In this document: positions 16,953-23,927 of the stretch, in pieces
How the letters are laid out: every line of letters starts with the position of its first letter
Position numbering within the stretch: the stretch's first letter is position 1
Origin: Arcticibacter sp041902385
Lineage (GTDB): Bacteria; Bacteroidota; Bacteroidia; Sphingobacteriales; Sphingobacteriaceae
NCBI RefSeq assembly: GCF_041902385.1
Contig: NZ_CP169244.1
Span: forward strand, 1,798,001 to 1,862,000
Direction of reading: 5' to 3'
DNA: 64,000 nt
Position numbers and translations under genes: made by a program
Notes under the pieces: model-generated
What the model saw: the letters and a program-made list of their open reading frames with translations, nothing else
The model's database searches: none
What the model was told of the DNA's origin: nothing

Positions 16953-17291
16953 TTACAGGAGCGGGTTTTCTTCTGTGCCCGCGATCCTTTTGACCACTTC
17001 AAAATTACGATAGTTTTTGAGTTCGCCTTCACTTACCCCCACTTTTTCAACTATCGCTTTTTCCGGGCCTTCGTGGCACCATTGCAGGAAGCTGTCTAAA
17101 GAGAAATCGTCGCCTTCAGCTTCTATATATACCGTCCCGTCCGGCCTGTTCAGGATAATGCCCTTTACCGACAGCTGATCGGCCACGGCTTTTGTGGCAG
17201 CTCTGAACGATACCCGCTGCACTTTGCCACTAATGGTTATAGATAAATGTTTCACTTGAGTTGTTTTCTGCACGCTTCTGCTATTCCTCAC
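16953..17291 (-). CDS. Acylphosphatase
   Basis: A small (112-residue) alpha/beta acylphosphatase. The phosphate-binding loop, usually GxVQGVxFR, reads GKVQRVSFR here, with the catalytic Arg30 kept but the inner Gly changed to Arg. The second catalytic residue is Asn48 in ILNRPDG, followed by the usual GTVYIEAEG strand. The enzyme hydrolyses acyl phosphates. The loop substitution is unusual and could alter activity. The first 13 residues (MRNSRSVQKTTQV) may be extra, with a later start possible. Confidence 0.87.
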   Translation of the reverse strand: MRNSRSVQKTTQVKHLSITISGKVQRVSFRAATKAVADQLSVKGIILNRPDGTVYIEAEGDDFSLDSFLQWCHEGPEKAIVEKVGVSEGELKNYRNFEVVKRIAGTEENPLL

Positions 17292-17352
17292 CGGCTTGCC
17301 CTTGCCGGGGGCGTTATAAATTGCAAAAATAACAGTTTGAATGGTATTCTGC

Positions 17353-18534
17353 CTAGGCTAGTTTTTTCACTGATGAGGAGGCCGTTAATTCCAGGCCGCG
17401 TGTATTACTAATCAGGTTAATGCCGGCCTTCTTGCCCTTCTCAAGGCTGCCGAATCGATCTGCTACCTCCAGGAACCGGGCCCCATTCAGGGTTGCCCAC
17501 TTTATTGTGTCAGTGAGTTTCAGAGATGGAAAGGCAGCGTGGATTGCCTTGAGTTCGGATAAAATACAGAGCTTGTCGTTGGAAGCAAGGCTGTCTGTTC
17601 CTAGCGTAATATTGAAGTCGTCCAGCAGGAACATGTCGATCTTCGGCAGCCTGTTCTCGATATACAGGTTTGCGTTTGGGCAAAAGCAGAAGCTGGCATC
17701 CCTTTCAGATCGCTTGATGAAATAGAGGTCTTTAGTGCTGGTATAGGTGTTGTGGACGAGTAATAGTTTTTGTCGTTCGGGCATCAGCGGGATGAAGCTC
17801 TGGACGGAATTTCGGGCCTGAGCTTTAAAGAAGTCGATGTTGATGTGCAGGTCCTTGTAGAAATCTACAAATCCTCCCGTCTTGTATCTGAAGAGCTTGT
17901 TCTCTTCCTCACTTTCCTGATTGTGGATGGAGAGGATGCTTCCCGTCTCCCAGCAGAACTTGCTCATGTACCGGAATAGTTCTCTTGATACAGAATAGGG
18001 GGCATGAGGGACAACAGAGGCCTTCAACGGCTGAAAAGCCTGGAAAAGTTCTGTTCCGGCACGAAAAACATCTTTAGCTTTTTCCGGCTCGAAGCTTAGT
18101 ATCTCGATAAAGGTGTGGTAATAGAGGGAGCTCTCCTGCTTAATCGATTTGGAAGCTATGACGTTTGAAATATCACCTACTGCAACTATGCCATTTTCGT
18201 ACATCTGACGGTCGGCGCGTTTCATCGCCTCTGTATCATTTTCCGGCTTTTCGCCATGCCGGCGTGCGCCAATTACTTCTTTGATAAATCCAATTAAGCC
18301 TGTTCCTTTCTTTATCTTGCCATGAAGGGCGGCAAGTTCAAGATGGCAATGGCAGTTAACAAAACCGGGGACAATAATGCCTTCAAATCTCTGTATCTCT
18401 TTTCCGTTCAGTTGCGGGTCTCCCTCCCGAAAAACGTCAAGAATTGCCCCATTCCCGTCAACTGCGATGGTTCCGTTTTTGAAAGGTTCATTTGTTACAG
18501 GCAGTATATAATCTGCAGAATAGTACTTTACCAT
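17353..18534 (-). CDS. Amidohydrolase family protein (metal-dependent deaminase/chlorohydrolase type)
   Basis: A 393-residue TIM-barrel hydrolase. The metal ligands are visible: His62 and His64 in NCHCHLEL, a His in HAPYSVS, a His in SIHNQESEEE and the Asp in TLGTDSLASN. This set defines the subgroup that includes guanine deaminase, S-adenosylhomocysteine deaminase and aminofutalosine deaminase. The exact substrate cannot be fixed from sequence. The N-terminal strand region (ADYILPVTNEPFKNGTIAVDG) is also typical. It stands alone on the minus strand, diverging from rlmN. Confidence 0.85.
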   Translation of the reverse strand: MVKYYSADYILPVTNEPFKNGTIAVDGNGAILDVFREGDPQLNGKEIQRFEGIIVPGFVNCHCHLELAALHGKIKKGTGLIGFIKEVIGARRHGEKPENDTEAMKRADRQMYENGIVAVGDISNVIASKSIKQESSLYYHTFIEILSFEPEKAKDVFRAGTELFQAFQPLKASVVPHAPYSVSRELFRYMSKFCWETGSILSIHNQESEEENKLFRYKTGGFVDFYKDLHINIDFFKAQARNSVQSFIPLMPERQKLLLVHNTYTSTKDLYFIKRSERDASFCFCPNANLYIENRLPKIDMFLLDDFNITLGTDSLASNDKLCILSELKAIHAAFPSLKLTDTIKWATLNGARFLEVADRFGSLEKGKKAGINLISNTRGLELTASSSVKKLA

Positions 18535-18716
18535 ATTTTAGTTTCCTAAACATCACGATCCCTTGCACGCCACTTTAAGAGTTTTAATTCTGTCGAAACA
18601 ACTTTCGCGTTTCTTTGTTTGCTCATCTTTTCAACAAAAAGTACTAACAAAGGCGGTGCAAATATCTGTTTATCGTAAAAACAAGACGATTTAAAGAGTG
18701 TAAAAAGAATAATATC

Positions 18717-18724
18717 TATCTTTG
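18717..18724 (+). promoter_or_regulatory. Promoter -7 element of rlmN, nearly leaderless
   Basis: TATCTTTG matches TAnnTTTG and ends four bases before the GTG start at 18729. No TTTG -33 box is clear. Transcription would start at about the start codon. Confidence 0.5.
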
Positions 18725-18728
18725 GGCT

Positions 18729-20492
18729 GTGAATCAGGTTGTTGAAAAGAAAGATATCAGAAATCTTTCAGTTGATGAATTAAAGAAGTTCCTTGCTGCT
18801 CAGGCTGAGCCCTCATTCAGAGCTAAGCAAATATCGGAGTGGCTATGGATGAAATCTGCCCGTTCCTTCGACGAGATGAGCAACCTTTCTAAGGGATTGC
18901 GCGAAAAGCTGTCTGATAGCTTTGTTATCAATGCAGTTGGTGTCCACCAGTCGCAGTTTAGTGCGGATAAGACTATAAAGAACACATTCAGGCTGGCTGA
19001 TGGCAACATTATAGAGGGTGTCCTGATCCCTGCACCCGACCGTATGACTGCCTGTGTCAGCTCTCAGGTGGGCTGCAGCCTTACCTGTAAGTTTTGTGCT
19101 ACAGGCTATATGGAGCGCAAAAGAAACCTCGATGCCGGGGAGATCTATGACCAGGTGGTATTGATCGACAGACAGGCGAGGGAAAATTATGGAGTGCCTC
19201 TTACCAATATCGTTTACATGGGCATGGGGGAGCCGTTGCTTAACTACGCGAACGTTCTGAGATCAATAGACAGGATCACCGCAGCCGACGGATTAAATAT
19301 GGCAGCAAAGCGCATTACCGTATCTACGGCTGGTATTGCTAAAATGATCCGGAAGTTGGGCGACGATCAGGTCAAGTTCAATCTCGCCTTGTCCCTGCAC
19401 GCGGCGAACGATGTGAAAAGGAACGAGATCATGCCCATTAATGAGCAGAATTCACTAAAGGCGCTGGCTGAAGCCCTCAAGTACTATTTCATCAAGACCA
19501 AAAATCCTGTAACCTACGAATATATTATTTTCGAGAATTTCAACGACAGCCTTCAGGATGCTGCCGAACTTGCAAGGTTCTGTAAACACCTGCCATGTAA
19601 GGTGAATATTATTGAGTATAATCCGATATCCTTCGCCTCCTTCAAAAATGCGCAGGAAGATAAGACGGATGCCTTTGCTGATTATCTGAGGAGGCAAGGC
19701 ATTATTACGAATGTTCGCAGGAGTAGGGGTAAGGATATTGATGCGGCCTGTGGCCAGCTTGCCATAAAAGAAAAAAATGATTCGTCGTATGGAATGAACC
19801 TTGTCTCATCCTATATATTTGATTTTGTTTCGTTGTTCTTCCCTGAGACCTGCGCGGCCTGCGGTTCGGTGATGGTAAAGAACGAGACGGTGGTATGTAC
19901 CTCCTGCCTCTTCGAGCTTCCGGCTACCCGCTTTCATTATGATCCGGAAAATTCTTTAATCCGGCAATTCTACGGGCGTTTCCCCTTCGTCTTTGCGATA
20001 GCTTGCTTTTATTATTCAGAAGGGTCAAAAGTGCAGCGGCTTATTCATAAGCTGAAATATAAGGGGAAGCCTGAGGTGGGCTTATGGATTGGCCGCTGGT
20101 ATGGGCATCAAGTTGCTGATTTTATTCGGAAGCAGAAGGTTGATTTCATTATTCCGGTTCCATTGCACAGGGACCGGCTAAAAAAACGCGGTTATAACCA
20201 AAGTGAACGTATTGCTGCTGGTCTGGCACAATCGCTTGATTGCACCGTTTTGACTGATTGCCTGATCAGAGAGATTCCTACTGAAACTCAGACAAGGAAA
20301 TCGCGACAATTAAGACTGGATAATATGGAACATGTCTTTGGCCTCAGGCAGCCGGAGAGGATTGCCGGCAGGCACATCCTGCTTGTAGACGATGTTGTTA
20401 CGTCAGGAGCCACGCTGGAAGCCTGTGCTCTTTGTCTTTCCGCCGTGCCTGGCGTCAAAGTGAGTGTTCTTGCCGCGGCCTACACTGTTTAA
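18729..20492 (+). CDS. rlmN: RlmN (23S rRNA A2503 / tRNA A37 methyltransferase), read as a fusion with ComF
   Basis: As written, one 587-residue frame holds RlmN (residues 1 to about 350) and a ComF domain (from about residue 356). RlmN is a dual-specificity radical SAM enzyme that adds a C2 methyl group to adenine in 23S rRNA and tRNA. It shows the cluster motif Cys116-Cys120-Cys123 (CSLTCKFC) and the second catalytic Cys341 in DAACGQLA. The stretch between domains is a run of seven A (19771-19777). With eight A, RlmN would end KEKK and stop at TGA (19778-19780), giving a normal-length protein. The fusion is therefore suspect. Start is GTG just after a TAnnTTTG box; no better start fits. Confidence 0.9.
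   Translation: MNQVVEKKDIRNLSVDELKKFLAAQAEPSFRAKQISEWLWMKSARSFDEMSNLSKGLREKLSDSFVINAVGVHQSQFSADKTIKNTFRLADGNIIEGVLIPAPDRMTACVSSQVGCSLTCKFCATGYMERKRNLDAGEIYDQVVLIDRQARENYGVPLTNIVYMGMGEPLLNYANVLRSIDRITAADGLNMAAKRITVSTAGIAKMIRKLGDDQVKFNLALSLHAANDVKRNEIMPINEQNSLKALAEALKYYFIKTKNPVTYEYIIFENFNDSLQDAAELARFCKHLPCKVNIIEYNPISFASFKNAQEDKTDAFADYLRRQGIITNVRRSRGKDIDAACGQLAIKEKNDSSYGMNLVSSYIFDFVSLFFPETCAACGSVMVKNETVVCTSCLFELPATRFHYDPENSLIRQFYGRFPFVFAIACFYYSEGSKVQRLIHKLKYKGKPEVGLWIGRWYGHQVADFIRKQKVDFIIPVPLHRDRLKKRGYNQSERIAAGLAQSLDCTVLTDCLIREIPTETQTRKSRQLRLDNMEHVFGLRQPERIAGRHILLVDDVVTSGATLEACALCLSAVPGVKVSVLAAAYTV
19794..20492 (+). CDS. ComF family protein (phosphoribosyltransferase-like), probably a separate gene
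   Basis: The second half of the long frame is a complete ComF-type protein of about 232 residues beginning at an in-frame ATG (MNLVSSYIFDFVSLFFPE). It has a Cys-rich zinc site (ETCAACG and VVCTSC), the central KLKYKGKPEVG and the PRPP-binding loop HILLVDDVVTSGATLEAC near its end. ComF takes part in DNA uptake in competent bacteria and is found in many that are not known to be competent. The ATG lies 14 bases after the TGA that one extra A would create, which makes a normal two-gene operon. Confidence 0.82.
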   Translation: MNLVSSYIFDFVSLFFPETCAACGSVMVKNETVVCTSCLFELPATRFHYDPENSLIRQFYGRFPFVFAIACFYYSEGSKVQRLIHKLKYKGKPEVGLWIGRWYGHQVADFIRKQKVDFIIPVPLHRDRLKKRGYNQSERIAAGLAQSLDCTVLTDCLIREIPTETQTRKSRQLRLDNMEHVFGLRQPERIAGRHILLVDDVVTSGATLEACALCLSAVPGVKVSVLAAAYTV

Positions 20493-20839
20493 GCGGAAAG
20501 TGCTTTGCAGTGTACCGCACCTTTCTTTGATATACTGTCTTTTCTTGAAAGTTATTTGCTAACGAGTCTTAAAATGTCTTTCTTAAACGCTTTTAATGAA
20601 ATTGATCCGCGAAGTCAAAGGCTGCAAAGACCGGCAACGTACCTGCAATTCCATCTGCTAGTTTCGGATATGAATGTTTTTGTGTTGAAAATCAGGCTGT
20701 TTCTGGTTTTTTATAAAAAAAGGGCGAAATGTGGTAACCTTTTGATCCGTCTCGCAGTATAAGTACCCGAGAGCGTTAATTTAGATAGAAAGAGCCGGAA
20801 AGCCCCCAAGGTAACCGGCCTTTCTTTTTTATTGACATC
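20493..20839. other. Non-coding stretch between comF and the receiver gene
   Basis: No convincing gene. An 85-codon frame here has poor composition and no family signal. It ends in the terminator listed separately. Confidence 0.6.
20789..20830 (+). terminator. Intrinsic terminator after rlmN/comF
   Basis: GAAAGAGCCGG (20789-20799) pairs with CCGGCCTTTC (20815-20824, one bulged A) and is followed by TTTTTT. Convergent with the downstream gene. Confidence 0.7.
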
Positions 20840-21265
20840 CTATAGAGCGGGAGCCGAGTGTGCTTTAAGAACGACAGACAACTTGGCATACAGGTCCTGG
20901 GGAACAAAAGGCTTGATTATATAAGCGTTCATTCCTGAATTCATGATATCGGCCTTATCCTGGTCCATGATAGAGGCGGTCAATGCAATAATGGGAAGGT
21001 CTCTATACATGCCATTGCAAATAGTGCGGATTATGGATGTAGCTTCGATGCCACCCATCACCGGCATTTGAATGTCCATCAGAACAGCGTCATATTGATT
21101 TTCAGTTACTTTTTCTACAGCCTGCAATCCGTTCTCCACAAACTCGCCTGACAGGCCCCATTTTTTAAAAAGCTTCTTCAGGAAAAATTGATTAATCTCG
21201 TTGTCTTCAACCACCAGGACCCTGCCTGATAGCTGACTTTCTTTTTCGTTGGCCGGGAGGTACAT
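20840..21265 (-). CDS. Stand-alone response regulator receiver protein
   Basis: A 141-residue single receiver domain. Acidic pocket residues Glu20 and Asp21 (VVEDNEINQ), phospho-acceptor Asp64 (LMDIQMPVMGG), Thr96 (ALTAS) and Lys118 (IKPF) are all present. There is no output domain. The sequence style (NEINQFFLKKLFKKWG, then VENGLQAVEKV) is that of receiver domains at the end of hybrid histidine kinases, so it may take phosphate from a kinase elsewhere, or be a remnant of one. glyA follows on the same strand upstream. Its function cannot be named. Confidence 0.9.
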   Translation of the reverse strand: MYLPANEKESQLSGRVLVVEDNEINQFFLKKLFKKWGLSGEFVENGLQAVEKVTENQYDAVLMDIQMPVMGGIEATSIIRTICNGMYRDLPIIALTASIMDQDKADIMNSGMNAYIIKPFVPQDLYAKLSVVLKAHSAPAL

Positions 21266-21325
21266 GTTAATAAGGTTTTAACTTTTATTTTAAAGTCCGG
21301 CAGTCATAGCTGCCGGACTACTAGT

Positions 21326-22597
21326 TTATTTGTATAATGGGAAGTCAGTCATGATTGACATTACTTCTGACTTTACATTACTTAGTACAGCCGGATCTTC
21401 AGGGCTACCAATAGCGGTATCAATCAGATCTACGATCTTTTCCATGTGAGCCTCTTTAAGGCCTCTGGTTGTAATGGCTGCTGTTCCTACCCGTATTCCG
21501 GACGTAACAAACGGCGACTTGTCATCAAATGGAACCATGTTCTTATTGACTGTGATATGAGCTTGCTGGAGGGCCGCTTCAGCTGCTTTTCCGGTTATGT
21601 TCTTATTCCGGAGATCGATCAGCATCAGGTGATTGTCGGTTCCTCCGGAAATGATCTGGTAGCCTTTTGAAACCAGAGCTTGTGCCATTGCAGCTGCGTT
21701 CTTTTTTACCTGAACCGCGTAATCTTTGTATTCATCGCTCAAAGCTTCGCCAAAAGCGACCGCTTTAGCTGCAATGATATGTTCAAGCGGCCCGCCCTGA
21801 GTGCCGGGGAATACCGCCATATCCAACAACGAAGACATCATCCGTGTCTCGCCTTTTGGAGTTTTTAGTCCGAACGGATTCTCAAAGTCCTTGCCCATCA
21901 TGATCATTCCGCCACGTGGTCCCCTTAGGGTTTTGTGAGTGGTTGTTGTAACGACATGGCAATGCGGCAGCGGATCGGCAAGCAGCCCTTTTGCTATAAG
22001 ACCAGCAGGGTGGGAGATGTCAGCCAGTACCAATGCGCCTATCTGATCAGCTACTTCACGAATGAACTTATAATCCCAATCTCTGGAATAAGCTGATGCA
22101 CCGCAGATGATCAGCTTCGGCTTCTCTGTTAAGGCTACTTCCTCCAGCTTTTTGTAATCGATCAGTCCGGTCTCTTTGTCGACTCCGTAAAAGAATGGGG
22201 TATAGAGCTTGCCTGAAGCATTGACGGAGGATCCGTGAGTAAGATGTCCCCCATGGGAGAGATCAAACCCGAGAATTTTGTCGCCCGGCTTCAGTAAGGC
22301 GAGGAAGACAGCCGAGTTAGCCTGTGCTCCTGCGTGAGGCTGAACGTTCGCCCATTCGGCGCCGAATAATTGTTTAGCTCTTTCTATCGCTATAGTTTCT
22401 ATTTCATCTACAATTTCGCACCCGCCATAATACCTTTTCCCGGGGAGTCCTTCTGCATATTTGTTTGTAAGTACAGATCCGGCAGCTTCCATCACTTGTC
22501 TGCTTACAAAGTTTTCTGAAGCGATGAGTTCAATTCCGCTTTCCTGGCGCTCCTGTTCCTGTTCGATGAGCTTAAAAACAACGTTGTCTTTGTTCAT
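21326..22597 (-). CDS. glyA: Serine hydroxymethyltransferase
   Basis: A 423-residue PLP enzyme that converts serine and tetrahydrofolate to glycine and methylene-THF. The PLP Lys222 sits in TTTTHKTLRGPRGG. Start MNKDNVVFKLIEQEQERQ and the GKRYYGGCEIVDEIE segment are typical. It is a cytosolic dimer. The gene follows scpA by 17 bases on the same strand. It supplies or uses the one-carbon units that GcvH/GcvT also handle. Intact, normal length. Confidence 0.97.
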   Translation of the reverse strand: MNKDNVVFKLIEQEQERQESGIELIASENFVSRQVMEAAGSVLTNKYAEGLPGKRYYGGCEIVDEIETIAIERAKQLFGAEWANVQPHAGAQANSAVFLALLKPGDKILGFDLSHGGHLTHGSSVNASGKLYTPFFYGVDKETGLIDYKKLEEVALTEKPKLIICGASAYSRDWDYKFIREVADQIGALVLADISHPAGLIAKGLLADPLPHCHVVTTTTHKTLRGPRGGMIMMGKDFENPFGLKTPKGETRMMSSLLDMAVFPGTQGGPLEHIIAAKAVAFGEALSDEYKDYAVQVKKNAAAMAQALVSKGYQIISGGTDNHLMLIDLRNKNITGKAAEAALQQAHITVNKNMVPFDDKSPFVTSGIRVGTAAITTRGLKEAHMEKIVDLIDTAIGSPEDPAVLSNVKSEVMSIMTDFPLYK

Positions 22598-22613
22598 TAG
22601 TAATTTGGTTGAT

Positions 22614-23378
22614 TTATAGTTCGAGAGCCGCTTCGGATTTCTCTGCGACCCAAAAGTTATTAAAGCCCAGGCCGATCTGTATAGAGATCAGTTGCTGCTG
22701 CAGCATCTCCAGCATAGCCAGAAAGTTATATACAAAATGCACCCGGTTTTCAGAATGCTTCACCAGTTCGGAGAAGTCCATCCTTTTGTTCATCTGGAGC
22801 ATGTCTGAAATAATTCTTTTCTGTTGTTCTATGGTGTAAGGGTACTGTACAACGGTATGTGTCACTTCGACATTCCTGTCGCGGTAGCGGGCGAGTACTT
22901 TTTCATAAACCATCATGAGCCGGTACAGGCCGAGTGAAGCCAGTTCTTCTCCTGGCTCCGAGGTTTCTGCCACCCGGGCCAGATCGGCGCTGATATTACC
23001 CCTTCTTTCCTTCATAAACCGTTCGTCTTCCAGCGTACGAAGCTCCTCTGAGACCTGCTTGAATTTCTTGTATTCGATCAGCTTCTGAACAAGGTCTCTC
23101 TTCAGGTCGATCTCGTTTCCATCTTCATCATGCTCAGGCCTGGGCAGCAAAAGTTTGGCTTTTATCCGCATTAATGTGGCCGCTACAAAGATGAACTCGC
23201 TGGCCAGTTCAATATTCAGCGCATTCATTTCCTGAATATAGGCGAGAAAATCATCGGTGATCCTGGCGATCGGAATTGAATGAATATCAAGTTCGTCTCG
23301 TTCGATGAAGAATAGCAAAAGGTCAAATGGACCTTCAAATTGGGGTAACCTAATGTCAAAAGAATCGGGCTGTCTCAC
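22614..23378 (-). CDS. scpA: Segregation and condensation protein A
   Basis: A 254-residue kleisin. It begins with the signature QFEGPFDLLLFFIERDELDIHSIPIARI and has the usual middle (ELASEFIFVAATLMRIKAKLLLPR) and C-terminal winged-helix region. ScpA joins the SMC heads with ScpB to compact and separate chromosomes. It is the first gene of an scpA-glyA pair. Start is GTG, with a TAnnTTTG box 8 bases before it. scpB is not nearby. Confidence 0.94.
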   Translation of the reverse strand: MRQPDSFDIRLPQFEGPFDLLLFFIERDELDIHSIPIARITDDFLAYIQEMNALNIELASEFIFVAATLMRIKAKLLLPRPEHDEDGNEIDLKRDLVQKLIEYKKFKQVSEELRTLEDERFMKERRGNISADLARVAETSEPGEELASLGLYRLMMVYEKVLARYRDRNVEVTHTVVQYPYTIEQQKRIISDMLQMNKRMDFSELVKHSENRVHFVYNFLAMLEMLQQQLISIQIGLGFNNFWVAEKSEAALEL

Positions 23379-23386
23379 AAGTGGTT

Positions 23387-23394
23387 CAAAAATA
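23387..23394 (-). promoter_or_regulatory. Promoter -7 element of scpA
   Basis: TATTTTTG on the minus strand lies 8 bases before the GTG start. No good -33 box is seen. Confidence 0.45.
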
Positions 23395-23927
23395 AAGATT
23401 TAATCTCATGAAAAAAACAGTTCTTTATTATATATAGCACGAAATTCCCCGCCAAGGGCTCTTAAAGCACCTTTTGCAAACGGTGATTCCGGACGCAGAG
23501 CGATAATTCTTCTGTTTAAGTCTTTGGGAGACCGCTTCGCAGCGGTTAAAGGACGGGATCGTACCTATTTTGCTTTTATTCCTGATATGCCGATTCTTAG
23601 GTACATGTTTTTGGCAAAAAAATTATGAGTTTGGCTTGCAAGCCGGGATGAAAGTTGAATGAATGTCTTCTTGAGTTTATAAAGATACGTCTAACTACAA
23701 GAAAATGTTAGTTTGAGAAAGTGAGCGAGGATGTCGATCAATCCTGCTAAAGTTGCGACGTGCGGCTCAGGGGTTTTTCGTATATTGAGGATGTACTTGA
23801 AAGGCTGACTCCTTTAATGGTTACTATTCTGTGTTTCAACACAGAATAGTAAATAATGCCGGCTCTGTCGTATTTTCTGGTAAATATTGAGTTACTTTGT
23901 GGTTTTAAATTTTTACGCTGCTACAGT
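23395..23927. other. Non-coding stretch before dxs with three inverted repeats
   Basis: Holds the hairpin ACCGCT-TCGC-AGCGGT (23531-23546), the palindrome GGCTTGCAAGCC (23633-23644) and a 32-base near-palindrome (23821-23852). No ORF is credible. Confidence 0.6.
23821..23852. repeat. Perfect 15-bp inverted repeat before dxs
   Basis: TTACTATTCTGTGTT (23821-23835), a TC spacer, and its exact reverse complement (23838-23852). The dxs ATG is 76 bases further. The arms are too long to be chance. It could be an operator, a tight hairpin in a 5' leader, or a terminator without T run for an upstream transcript. Confidence 0.75.

Noticed and set aside
18729..20492. A novel RlmN-ComF fusion enzyme
   Set aside because: The joint is an A7 run, five other genes here show the same one-base contraction, and one added A yields two normal genes.
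20505..20762. 85-codon ORF after comF
   Set aside because: No family signal, odd composition, and it lies between a gene end and its terminator.
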